Source of the DNA: Halobacterium sp. DL1
GTDB taxonomy: Archaea > Halobacteriota > Halobacteria > Halobacteriales > Halobacteriaceae
DNA: 64,000 bases
NCBI GenBank assembly: GCA_000230955.3
Contig: CP007060.1
Coordinates: forward strand, 2,170,001-2,234,000
Reading direction: 5' to 3'
The position numbers and the translations under genes are program-made. The notes under the pieces were generated by a model, which saw nothing but the letters and a program-made list of their open reading frames with translations, had not been told where the DNA came from and searched no databases. Positions 1 to 8,262 of this stretch are shown here, in pieces (the first letter of the stretch is position 1; each line of letters starts with the position of its first letter).

Positions 1-5
1 TAGGG

Positions 6-413
6 TCAGCCGAAGAGGAGTTTCGCGGCGATGACGCCGACGAGGACGACGGCGAAGAGCCAGGCGCTCAGTCCGACGGAGTGGGCCTGTGGGAGGCCGT
101 GTGCCCGCCCGATGTGGTAGGTTCCCCAGGCGAAGAAGGCCGCGAGCAGCGTCGGAGCGATAGCGACGAGGAGCAGCGAGGCGGCGTCGAGGAACACCGC
201 GAGCGCCGCGACCAGCAGTAACACCGCGGTCGCAGCGAACGCCACGGTCTCGCTCGAAACGCCGCCCCCGGGGACCGGCGACGCTGCGTCGCCGCGTGGA
301 CGGAACGTCGGCGTGTACACAGCGTGGTGCCAGCGTCGCGAGACAGCGACGCTCGCGCCGACTAGCAGTACCCCCATCACGACCATACTCAACAGGGCGC
401 CACTCACTGTCAT
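6..413 (-). CDS. small membrane protein, unknown function
   Basis: A 135-residue hydrophobic protein. I see an N-terminal membrane helix (about residues 5-24), a polar stretch with Trp-His and Pro/Gly (about 26-53), then two or three more helices (about 55-95 and 113-133). The start is the first ATG; the reading frame is clean and high-GC coded. No catalytic motif is visible and I do not recognise the family. It is transcribed leftwards, in the same direction as the next membrane protein, about 60 bases away. Confidence 0.6.
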   Translation of the reverse strand: MTVSGALLSMVVMGVLLVGASVAVSRRWHHAVYTPTFRPRGDAASPVPGGGVSSETVAFAATAVLLLVAALAVFLDAASLLLVAIAPTLLAAFFAWGTYHIGRAHGLPQAHSVGLSAWLFAVVLVGVIAAKLLFG

Positions 414-472
414 GCTACATCGTACCAGAGTTTCGTCCGGACCATCAATAAGTTTCCTGCCACCTCTCCCGG

Positions 473-976
473 TCAGACCTGGTGGTGTGGAATCCCCGTC
501 AACCGCATCATTACGTAGCCGAGCACGGTCCCGTACAGCAGGTGCGCGGCGAACGTCGTGACGACGAACACGGTGTCGACGTAGAGGCTCGCCCCGGGCC
601 AGAAGATGAAGACGAAACTCACCCAGAACAACATCGCGATAGTCGCACCGCGCAAGTACGCCGGTTCGCGTGGCGGGAGGAACGTCGCCGTCACGACGAA
701 GAACAGCGGTAGCATGAAGGCGCCACCGGCGACGAAGAACGCCAACCCGAGGGTCGTGTCCGCCCTCGCGATGAGGAGGTCCGAGAACTGCGCGAGCGGT
801 TCGATTTGGAAGACGCCGAGGAGCATCGGGATGCCGGCGATGACCGGTGCCATGACGACGAGTCCGGCGATACCGCCCAGCACGGCACTGCCGATGGCAC
901 GCAACGTGAGTGGCCCTTCGCTCTCACCGAACACCGGTTCGCCGAGGGCCGTCTCCGAACTCGTTCGCTTTGCCAT
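473..976 (-). CDS. four-helix membrane protein, unknown function
   Basis: A 167-residue protein from the ATG at 976. The open frame runs further upstream to 1123, but that part is arginine- and proline-rich and unlike the rest. After a polar N-terminus (residues 1-25) come four or five predicted membrane helices, with a proline-arginine-glutamate turn in the middle. A strong AT-rich box (TATATA, about 982-987) lies only a few bases before this ATG, so a leaderless transcript would start downstream of it; a GTG at 934 is an alternative start. No enzymatic motif is seen. The overall look is that of small haloarchaeal four-TM proteins, but the function is unknown. Confidence 0.6.
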   Translation of the reverse strand: MAKRTSSETALGEPVFGESEGPLTLRAIGSAVLGGIAGLVVMAPVIAGIPMLLGVFQIEPLAQFSDLLIARADTTLGLAFFVAGGAFMLPLFFVVTATFLPPREPAYLRGATIAMLFWVSFVFIFWPGASLYVDTVFVVTTFAAHLLYGTVLGYVMMRLTGIPHHQV

Positions 977-1091
977 GAATATATAATAGTCGTTCGTGAT
1001 GTTAATGGTTGGCATGGGTTCGGATTGAGTGACATGACTTCGACGGTTGCACTCCTCTCGAGCAGAAGCAGGGAGGGACAGCGGCGGAGTC

Positions 1092-1205
1092 TCAGGACGC
1101 CGATTCGGCCAGACTGGTACCACAGTCCGGGCACTCGTCGTAGACGACGGTGACCTGTGCGTCGCAGTCGGGACAGAAGTCGAGCCAGCACGCGCGGTCG
1201 CCCAT
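1092..1205 (-). CDS. 37-residue zinc-ribbon microprotein
   Basis: A very short frame from the ATG at 1205 to a TGA at 1092. The product has two CPDC knuckles at residues 11-14 and 25-28, spaced ten residues apart, plus one extra Cys at residue 6 and a conserved-looking Trp-Leu-Asp-Phe stretch. Two such knuckles are enough to build a rubredoxin-like zinc ribbon. Haloarchaea are known to use many tiny two-CPxCG zinc-finger proteins, several with regulatory roles. It sits 26 bases upstream of the lycopene-cyclase stop, on the same strand. The function of this one is unknown; the call rests on the Cys spacing and the clean frame. Confidence 0.6.
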   Translation of the reverse strand: MGDRACWLDFCPDCDAQVTVVYDECPDCGTSLAESAS

Positions 1206-1231
1206 GGTCTCGGGTTCGGTGGCCAGCGCCT

Positions 1232-1537
1232 TCAGTCCTCGCCGTGGAGCGTCTCGTGGAAGCCGACGACGAGCGCCGGCACGACGACCATGAAGATGTG
1301 TTCCTCGACGGGGATGCCGAGGAACTCGACCCCGGTCCGGAGTTCGATGGCGAAGACGCCGATCTCGAGGGTGTACCAGTCCCAGACGTACGCCAGGGGG
1401 TAGAGCGCGGCGACGGTGACCGCGGCACGTCGGAGCGCGTCCGCGCGGTAGAGGAGGGCGACCGCGAGCGCACCGAACGCCACCTCCGACGCCAGGTACG
1501 TGTAGTCGCCGAAGACGGCGCCGATGTCGGGGAGCAC
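1232..1537 (-). CDS. lycopene cyclase domain protein, single domain
   Basis: About 101 residues with three membrane helices. It carries the PVEEHIF signature (Pro-x-Glu-Glu) typical of the CrtYc/CrtYd (CarR-type) lycopene beta-cyclase domain. Archaeal cyclases normally have two such domains in about 230-240 residues; here only one is encoded. I chose the GTG at 1537 because a TTTTA box at about 1562-1566 lies 25-29 bases upstream, as expected for a leaderless haloarchaeal gene. The frame upstream runs antisense through the CBS gene and is not coding. The protein may work as a homodimer, with a second half elsewhere, or in another isoprenoid reaction. The other carotenoid genes are 19-23 kb away in this window. 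Confidence 0.75.
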   Translation of the reverse strand: MLPDIGAVFGDYTYLASEVAFGALAVALLYRADALRRAAVTVAALYPLAYVWDWYTLEIGVFAIELRTGVEFLGIPVEEHIFMVVVPALVVGFHETLHGED

Positions 1538-1645
1538 GCCCCGGCCTACGCCCCGCAGGCCTAAAACTCTACGAGGGCGCTCCGAGACCGCGAGGCACGC
1601 AACAAGGTTCAAGACGCTGGTCCGTGTCCTTCCAGACGAAGAACT

Positions 1646-2791
1646 ATGGATATCTCTACCATCGCGACTAACGACTTCATTGAGGTCGAGGCCGAGGAAC
1701 GGCTGAGCAAGGTTCGGTCTATCTTCGAGAAGGACAACCCCAAGGGAATCATCGTCACGGAGGCGGGGCAGTACGAGGGGGTCATCTCGGAACGACAGCT
1801 CATCTCCTCGCACATCGACGACGACACGAAGGTCGCCGCGCTGATGACCGACGCGCCCCAGGTCGACCGCACCGAGGACGTCCGGGACACCGCCCGGATG
1901 CTCGTCGAGGGCGGCACGAAGATCGCGCCCGTCTTCGAGGCGGGCGACCTCTGGGGGATCGTCAGCGAGGACGCCATCCTCGAGGCCGTCCTCGAGAACC
2001 TCGACGCGCTCACTGTCGGCGACATCTACACCGAGAACGTCGTCACCATCGAGGAGAGCGATACGATGGGGCGGGTCATCAACCTGCTGCGCGAGCACGG
2101 CGTCTCCCGCCTCCCCGTCGTGGACGACGACGACGGCTTCCTCACGGGCATCGTCACCCGCCACGACATCGTCGACTTCGTCGTGCGCGACAACACCCGA
2201 ACCACCCGGGGCGACCGCAGCGGCGAGATGGAACGCCTGCTCGACCTCCCGGTCTACGACGAGATGTCCAGTCCCGTTGCGACGACCTCCATCGCGGACA
2301 GCGTTCGCGACGCCGTCGCCGAGATGCTCGAGAACGACTACTCCGGCCTCGTCGTCACCCCCGAGAACGACGACCGTGTGGTGGGTGGCATCCTCACCAA
2401 GACGGACGTGCTGCGCGCGCTCTCCTACACCGAGGAGGAGCACCTCGACGTCCAGATCACGAACATCGAGCTGCTCGACGCGCTCACCCGCCAGGAGGTC
2501 CAGGAGCGCATCGAGCAGGTCGCGGGCAAGTACAGCGAGATGAACGTCCACCACGCCCACGTTCGCCTCCACAAGCACAAGGAGAAGCTCCGCGGCACCC
2601 CCCTCATCCAGGCCCAGATTCGGCTCCGCACGAACAAGGGCCAGGTCGCCGGCACCGGCGAGGGCTACGGCGCGGACAACGCCTTCTACGTCGCCCTCGA
2701 CAAACTCGAGCGGAACGTGCTCGAACTGAAGGGCATCGAACACGACGAGGAGTACAAGGGCCAGCTCCTCCGGAAGCTGAACGAACTGTAG
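1646..2791 (+). CDS. four-CBS protein with HPF/RaiA-like C-terminal domain
   Basis: A 381-residue protein. Four CBS repeats can be followed at about residues 1-55, 63-120, 122-180 and 200-262; such pairs bind AMP, ATP or related adenosyl ligands. The C-terminal 110 residues (about 270-381) have the beta-alpha-beta-beta-beta-alpha look of ribosome hibernation factors. They contain a His-rich 'NVHHAHVRLHKHKE' strand and a Gly-rich strand, followed by a long helix. Inference: an energy-sensing protein that binds ribosomes when the adenylate charge falls. CBS-domain ribosome-silencing factors have been reported in other archaea. The gene is divergent from the lycopene-cyclase gene and appears to be a single transcription unit. 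Confidence 0.85.
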   Translation: MDISTIATNDFIEVEAEERLSKVRSIFEKDNPKGIIVTEAGQYEGVISERQLISSHIDDDTKVAALMTDAPQVDRTEDVRDTARMLVEGGTKIAPVFEAGDLWGIVSEDAILEAVLENLDALTVGDIYTENVVTIEESDTMGRVINLLREHGVSRLPVVDDDDGFLTGIVTRHDIVDFVVRDNTRTTRGDRSGEMERLLDLPVYDEMSSPVATTSIADSVRDAVAEMLENDYSGLVVTPENDDRVVGGILTKTDVLRALSYTEEEHLDVQITNIELLDALTRQEVQERIEQVAGKYSEMNVHHAHVRLHKHKEKLRGTPLIQAQIRLRTNKGQVAGTGEGYGADNAFYVALDKLERNVLELKGIEHDEEYKGQLLRKLNEL

Positions 2792-3185
2792 CTCGGTTCC
2801 GTCGGCGCTTCTTCGTCCGCAGTGCTCGCGGTAACTGCCTACGTCACCAGGAGTGCGCGTCGCTCGTTCTCGCGGCCAGTCGCGGCTCGTCCGCCTGCTG
2901 TCGACCCACGCTTTGATTGCTCGCCAGTCGAGGCGCACGGCTACCGATGGTCCGGTTCTGGCCGGAACGCAGGGCCGCGCTCGACGGTTGTCAGATCCCA
3001 CTCGCGCAGGTATCTGTCCCCCATTCGTCCGAGGTACGACGTGGCTAGCCACCGTTAACAGGTGACTTCGTGACACGCGAGACGCCCGCAAATCCCGTCC
3101 CTGGGCACCAGTAGGGTCGATGAAGGACGGAGTATCCTGCCCCAGGTGACAGGTTCGGGCGTGTGCGGGAATCCGCTCCATAACT
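2792..3185. other. intergenic stretch, no gene seen
   Basis: 394 bases. The short frames here are arginine- and serine-rich and lack acidic haloarchaeal codon bias. No tRNA, repeat or clear terminator was seen. The last 10-15 bases before 3186 contain a weak AT-rich box (CATAACTATG) that could promote the next gene. Confidence 0.5.
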
Positions 3186-4841
3186 ATGGCTCGTGTCGGC
3201 GAACGCAAGACCGTGAGTCGGCACGATACGAACGGACTGCGGACACTCCTCGTCGGTCTCGACGGCGCCTGTCTCCCCGTCGTCGAGCCGTTGATCGCCG
3301 AGGGGCACCTCCCGGTGCTCGGGGAACTGCTGGGTGAGGGGGTGGCGGGACCGCTGGAGTCACAGGTTCCGCCGTGGACACCGAGCGCCTGGCCCTCGCT
3401 GTACACCGGCGCCAACCCCGGAAAGCACGGCGTCTTCGACTTCCTCACCTTCGATGGCTACGACTGGGACGTGGTCAACCGGAGCCACGTCCGCGAGCAC
3501 GCCATCTGGGAACTGCTCTCCGAGCGCGGCCTCGAGAGCGTCGTGGTCAACGTCCCGGTGACCGCTCCACCCCGGGAGTTCGACGGCGCCCTCGTGCCCG
3601 GCTACACCGCCCCGGAGTCGCCCAAGTGCCACCCGGAGGGACTGCTCGACGAACTCGAGGCGGAACTGGGGGAGTACAGGATGTACGCTCCGTCCGACGC
3701 GAGCGGCGACGAGGAGCTAGCGTGGTATCGGCGGCTGACCGAGATGCGCGGCGAGGCGTTCCGCTACCTCGTCGACCAGTTCGACCCCGCGTTCGGGTTC
3801 GTCCAGTTCCAGCAGACGGACAGCGTCTTCCACGAACGGGACGGCGACCCCGAAGCGGTCCGGGCGGTGTACGAGGCCGTCGACGAACAGGTCGGGGAGA
3901 TCCTCGACGCCCACGACCCCGAGACGGTCATCGTCGTGAGCGACCATGGCATCGGCGAGTACACCGGCTACGAGTTCCGGGCGAACGAGTTCCTCCGCGA
4001 GCGCGGCTACGTCGAGACGAAAGGTGGAGAGGGCGGGATGCCGACCTGGGGGAACGTCGACCCGGCGTCGATCGACGGCGACGAGAGCGCGGAGCAGTCG
4101 GGCTACGAACGGCTCCTCCAGGTGGCGGCGAAGTTCGGGTTGACGAGCCAGCGCATGGGCGCCGTCGTCGACCGACTGGGGCTCACCGACCTCGTCCTCG
4201 ACCACGTCCCGTCCCAGGCGGTGCGCGCCGCGACGGAGAGCGTCGACTTCGAGCGCTCGACGGCCTACATGCGCTCGCGGACCGAACTCGGCGTTCGCAT
4301 CAACCTCGAGGGCCGGGAGCCGTCGGGCGTGGTTCCGCCCGAGCGGTACGACAGCGTCCGCGAGGACCTCATCGACGAGCTGTCGGCCGCCCGGACCCCC
4401 GACGGCGAGCCGGTGTTCCAGGACGTCGTCCCGCGGGAGGTGTACTTCGACGGGCCGTACACCGAGGACGCCGCCGACGTCATCCTCGTGCCCGACGAGT
4501 TCAACCACCACATGTCGTCGCTGCTGAGCGGCGCCACGTTCGGACCGGTCCCCCAGCCCTGGAACCACAAGCGCGACGGCATAGTCGCCGCGCGCGGGGA
4601 CGGAATCGACGACTCCGCGACGCTCGACGGTGCACACCTCTTCGACGTGGCGCCCACGGTGCTCTCGTCGCTCGGCGTCCCGCCCAGCGAGACGATGGAC
4701 GGGGAGCCGCTCCGCATCGTCGACCCGCAGCAGTCCGAGGCGTACTCGGCATTCGACGGCGCAGCAACCACGGAAACCGCGGACGAGGGCGTCGAGCAAC
4801 GGCTCGCGGCCCTCGGTTATCTGGACGACAATGAGCATTGA
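3186..4841 (+). CDS. alkaline-phosphatase-superfamily phosphodiesterase/nucleotide pyrophosphatase
   Basis: 551 residues. The family's metal and nucleophile motifs are visible: 'LLVGLDGA' (Asp26) near the N-terminus, 'PPWTPSAWPSLYTG' with Thr65 as the likely nucleophile, then a 'VSDHG' Asp-His pair and a downstream His in 'FNHH' or 'WNHKRDG'. These enzymes hydrolyse or transfer phosphodiesters, sulfates or phosphoethanolamine-type groups. No signal peptide or membrane helix is visible, so it is probably cytoplasmic. The first ATG is used; a GTG at 3213 (codon 10) is an alternative. The stop overlaps the next gene by 11 bases, so the two proteins are almost certainly made together. The substrate is unknown; a cell-surface glycan or lipid role is inference from the partner. 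Confidence 0.8.
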   Translation: MARVGERKTVSRHDTNGLRTLLVGLDGACLPVVEPLIAEGHLPVLGELLGEGVAGPLESQVPPWTPSAWPSLYTGANPGKHGVFDFLTFDGYDWDVVNRSHVREHAIWELLSERGLESVVVNVPVTAPPREFDGALVPGYTAPESPKCHPEGLLDELEAELGEYRMYAPSDASGDEELAWYRRLTEMRGEAFRYLVDQFDPAFGFVQFQQTDSVFHERDGDPEAVRAVYEAVDEQVGEILDAHDPETVIVVSDHGIGEYTGYEFRANEFLRERGYVETKGGEGGMPTWGNVDPASIDGDESAEQSGYERLLQVAAKFGLTSQRMGAVVDRLGLTDLVLDHVPSQAVRAATESVDFERSTAYMRSRTELGVRINLEGREPSGVVPPERYDSVREDLIDELSAARTPDGEPVFQDVVPREVYFDGPYTEDAADVILVPDEFNHHMSSLLSGATFGPVPQPWNHKRDGIVAARGDGIDDSATLDGAHLFDVAPTVLSSLGVPPSETMDGEPLRIVDPQQSEAYSAFDGAATTETADEGVEQRLAALGYLDDNEH

Positions 4842-5898
4842 CATCCGCCCTCTCGACGACGACGAACAGTGGAACGACCTGGTGGAACGGGCCCCCGAGA
4901 GCACGCCGTTCCACCGGATAGAAGCCCTAGAGACCCTCGAAAACCACAGTGCCGCCACCCTCCACCCTCTCGCCGGGTTCAAGGGGCAGGAGCCGGTCGG
5001 GCTGTTCCCGGTGTTCACCGTCTCGAAGGGGCCGATGACGGCCGCCTACTCCCCGCCGCCGGGGTTGCGGGTGTACAACCTGGGACCGCTCCGGCTGAAC
5101 ATGGGGAAGCTGAAGCGGCGCAAGCGCGACCGGCGCCACCGCCGGTTCATCGAGGCGGCCATCGAGTGGGTCGAACAGCGTGAGGCGCCCCAGTACTGGA
5201 ACCTCAGGACGACGCTCGGCTACGAGGACTCCCGCCCGTTCCACTGGAACGACTACGAAGTCGAACCCAGGTACACGTACGTCGTCGACCTCGACGCGTC
5301 CCCCGACGAGCTGTTACAGCGGTTCAGCTCCGACCTCCGTGGGAAACTCCGGAAGGAGTACGACGACGTGGACTACGAGATCACCGAGGGCGGGCCGCGG
5401 GCCATCAGCGAGATCGTCGAGATGACCCGCGAACGCCACCGCGAACAGGGCGAATCCTACCCGGTCACGTCGGCGTTCGTCAGCGAACTCGCCGACCGCC
5501 TCCCCAAGGGGGCCATCCGGCCGTACGTCTGCCGAATCGACGGCGAACTCGCGGGGGGCCTCATCGACGTCGAGTCCGCGGACACCGCGGGCGCCTGGAT
5601 CGCCAACGGGAAGACCGACGCGCCGATTCCGGTCAACGACCTCCTCGAGTGGCGGGTCTGCCGGGACGCGATGGACCGCGGGCTGACGTCGTTCGACCTG
5701 ATGGGGGCGAACCACGAGCGCATCTACTCGTACAAGGCGAAGTTCGGGCCGAGCCTCGAGCAGTACTTCAGCGTGAAGAAGTGGCCGCCAGGTGGGAAGG
5801 CCGCCAGGGGGCTCTACCAGAGCGTGCAGTCGACGGAGTCGCCCCGGCTACGAGTGGGGAGCGCGCTGAGCAGTCTCCTGACGAGCCGCTCACCGTGA
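4831..5898 (+). CDS. FemAB/BioF2-like GNAT acyltransferase
   Basis: 355 residues from the ATG at 4831, inside the end of the phosphodiesterase gene. The N-terminal part reads like the first half of a FemAB-type double GNAT fold ('STPFHRIEALETLE', basic 'KLKRRKRDRRHRR'). The second half (about 150-310) is a GNAT-like domain ending in 'GLTSFDLMGANHERIYSYKAKF', the pattern of the acetyltransferase-6/FemAB superfamily. Members transfer acyl or aminoacyl groups to cell-wall, polysaccharide or lipid acceptors. No transmembrane helix is seen. Overlap with the preceding AP-superfamily enzyme suggests one pathway, perhaps surface polymer decoration; the substrate is unknown. Confidence 0.75.
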   Translation: MSIDIRPLDDDEQWNDLVERAPESTPFHRIEALETLENHSAATLHPLAGFKGQEPVGLFPVFTVSKGPMTAAYSPPPGLRVYNLGPLRLNMGKLKRRKRDRRHRRFIEAAIEWVEQREAPQYWNLRTTLGYEDSRPFHWNDYEVEPRYTYVVDLDASPDELLQRFSSDLRGKLRKEYDDVDYEITEGGPRAISEIVEMTRERHREQGESYPVTSAFVSELADRLPKGAIRPYVCRIDGELAGGLIDVESADTAGAWIANGKTDAPIPVNDLLEWRVCRDAMDRGLTSFDLMGANHERIYSYKAKFGPSLEQYFSVKKWPPGGKAARGLYQSVQSTESPRLRVGSALSSLLTSRSP

Positions 5899-6071
5899 GC
5901 AGCCAGTAACCCGCGATAGGGACGTCGCGGCGTTCACCACGCCCCCAGACGTCTCCCTCGGGCAGTGCCGACGCAGTACAGAGGCCGGGACAGCGTACGC
6001 CACGCTGGCTGGACAACCAATTAGGCAAAGCACCACCATGTTTTACTGCGTTCACCGGCAAGTTCCGGTGA

Positions 6072-8144
6072 ATGGGACAGGAGACCCCCACCGAGGGTAA
6101 CTCCAGTTCTCGGGTTCGAGATCAGGAGGCCCTCGCCACACTCGGCCAGCGGGCACTGGAATCCGACGACATCGACGCGCTGATGGTCGACGTGAACGAG
6201 GCGGTCGCGGATACGCTGGACACCGAGTGCGCCTCCGTCTTCGAGTTGCTGCCGGGAGGTTCTGAGTTCTTCCTCCGACAGGGGACAGGCTGGGAGGAAG
6301 GGGTCGTCGGCAATACGACGGTCCCGACCGGGCACTCGCAGTCTGGCTACACACTGGTGTCGAAGGAACCCGTCATCGTCGACGACCTGCGCACCGAGGA
6401 CCGCTTCCCAGGTGACGACCTGCTCGTCGACCACGGCGTCGTCAGCGGCATCACGGTCCCAATCGGCCCGGTCGAGAACCCCTGGGGCGTCCTCGGAACG
6501 TTCGCGACCGACCAGCGGACGTTCACTGAAGCCGACGCGAACTTCGTCCAGAGCGTCGCCAACGTCCTCGTCTCCGCCATCGAAACGGAACGCGCCGAGA
6601 GCGAACTGCAGGAGATCTACGGCCGGATATCGGACGCGTTCTTCGCGCTCGACGACGAGTGGCGGTTCACCTACCTCAACGAACGCGCCCACGAGGTCAT
6701 CAACCCGGAGGGACGGGAGCTAGTCGGCGAGAACATCTGGGAGGCGTTTCCGGAAGCGACCGAACGGCAGTTCAAACCGAAGTACGAGCAGGCGGTGCAG
6801 GACCAGGAGACGGTTACATTCGAGGAGTACTACCCCGAACCGCTGGACGCCTGGTTCGAGGTCCGCGCGTACCCCTCCGAGTCGGGTCTGTCCGTCTACT
6901 TCCGGGACACCACGGACAACGTGGAGCGCCAGCGGGAACTCCGTGTGCAGGGGAAGGCATTACAGGAAGCAACCGAGTTGATCGCGGACCCCGACCGTTC
7001 GTTTCGCGAGAAAGTCGACGATTTGCTGGACGTGGTTCGCTCGGCGCTGGGGACGGATTACGGGACGCTCTCCCGCGTCGACGATGCGGCCAACGAGTAC
7101 CTCTTCGAGGCCGTCGTGGGGCCCGACGACGCCGACGTCGAGGCTGGCGATTCGGTCCCCCTCGACTCGACGAACTGCGAACACGCCGTGCGAACGAACC
7201 GGACGCTCGTACTCGCAGACGTCGACGAGGACGCTCCGGAGTTGGCGGACCGCGCCGGCAATGCCGAGTGGGGAATCTCCTGTTACCTCGGGACGCCGAT
7301 CACTGTCGGCGACGAGGTGTACGGCACCTTCTGCTTCTACGACATGGAGTCGCGGTCGGAGGAGTTCTCGGACTGGCAGGTTGCGTTCGTCGAACTCCTC
7401 GGCCACTGGGTGAGCTACGAACTCGAACGCGAACAGTACCACCGAAAACTCGAAGCGTCGAACGAACGTCTCGAGCAGTTCGCGTACGCGGCGTCCCACG
7501 ACCTCCAGGAGCCCCTGCGGATGGTCTCCAGTTACCTGCAACTCATCGAGAGACGGTACGCCGACGAACTCGACGACGACGGCCGGGAGTTCATCGAGTT
7601 CGCCGTCGACGGTGCCAACCGAATGCGGGAGATGACAGAGGGGCTGTTAGAGTACTCCCGCGTCGAGACGCGAGGGGACCCGTTCGAACCAGTGGACCTC
7701 GACGCCGTACTCGCGGACGTCCTCGACGACCTACAGGTGCGCATCGAGGAGACCGACGCCGAAATTGCCCACGAACCCCTCCCCACCGTCGAGGGTGACG
7801 CCGGGCAGTTGCGCCAGGTGTTCCAGAACCTCGTAGACAACGCCATTGACTACAGCGGCGAGGAGCCACCGGAGATAGAGATTACCGCCGAACGGGCCGA
7901 CGACGAGTGGGTGGTGTCGGTCCGCGACGAGGGCCTCGGCATCGACCCCGAGGACCAGGAGCGCATCTTCGAGGTGTTCCAGAGCGCTCAGAGTCACGAC
8001 GTCTCGGGGACGGGAATCGGGCTGGCGCTTGTCGAGCGCATCGTCGAACGCCACGGCGGCGACATCCGCGTCGACTCGGCACCCGGCGAGGGAACTACAT
8101 TCTCACTCACTCTGCCAGTTGCGAAAGAAGGTGACGACGAGTAA
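6072..8144 (+). CDS. GAF-PAS-GAF sensor histidine kinase
   Basis: 690 residues, soluble. Domains in order: GAF (about 25-180), PAS (about 183-295, 'ISDAFFALDDEWRFTYLNERA'), second GAF (about 310-450), HisKA with the phospho-His in 'YAASHDLQEPLRM', then HATPase with N box 'NLVDNAIDYS', G1 'DEGLGIDPED' and G2 'GTGIGLALVERIVERHGG'. No receiver is attached and no regulator gene is adjacent. The HisKA/ATPase half is nearly the same as in the kinase at 61399-63864, so the two are paralogs. A TTTTAC box about 30 bases upstream of the ATG fits a short-leader or leaderless transcript. The signal is unknown. Confidence 0.9.
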   Translation: MGQETPTEGNSSSRVRDQEALATLGQRALESDDIDALMVDVNEAVADTLDTECASVFELLPGGSEFFLRQGTGWEEGVVGNTTVPTGHSQSGYTLVSKEPVIVDDLRTEDRFPGDDLLVDHGVVSGITVPIGPVENPWGVLGTFATDQRTFTEADANFVQSVANVLVSAIETERAESELQEIYGRISDAFFALDDEWRFTYLNERAHEVINPEGRELVGENIWEAFPEATERQFKPKYEQAVQDQETVTFEEYYPEPLDAWFEVRAYPSESGLSVYFRDTTDNVERQRELRVQGKALQEATELIADPDRSFREKVDDLLDVVRSALGTDYGTLSRVDDAANEYLFEAVVGPDDADVEAGDSVPLDSTNCEHAVRTNRTLVLADVDEDAPELADRAGNAEWGISCYLGTPITVGDEVYGTFCFYDMESRSEEFSDWQVAFVELLGHWVSYELEREQYHRKLEASNERLEQFAYAASHDLQEPLRMVSSYLQLIERRYADELDDDGREFIEFAVDGANRMREMTEGLLEYSRVETRGDPFEPVDLDAVLADVLDDLQVRIEETDAEIAHEPLPTVEGDAGQLRQVFQNLVDNAIDYSGEEPPEIEITAERADDEWVVSVRDEGLGIDPEDQERIFEVFQSAQSHDVSGTGIGLALVERIVERHGGDIRVDSAPGEGTTFSLTLPVAKEGDDE

Positions 8145-8262
8145 CTGCAGTCGAGAGAGGACGGGCCCGTTCGCCTGTACTGAACCCTACGGACGCCACA
8201 TTCGCTGATTGCTGCATCGGCCAGCGTCGGGAAACCTTCGCTCCCGGGTTGGCGCTACGCTC

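Noticed and set aside
1538-3448. Long minus-strand frame running upstream from the lycopene-cyclase domain
   Set aside because: It is antisense to the well-supported CBS gene, rich in Arg, Val and Asp patterns typical of shadow frames, and the leaderless GTG at 1537 with its TTTTA box explains the real start.
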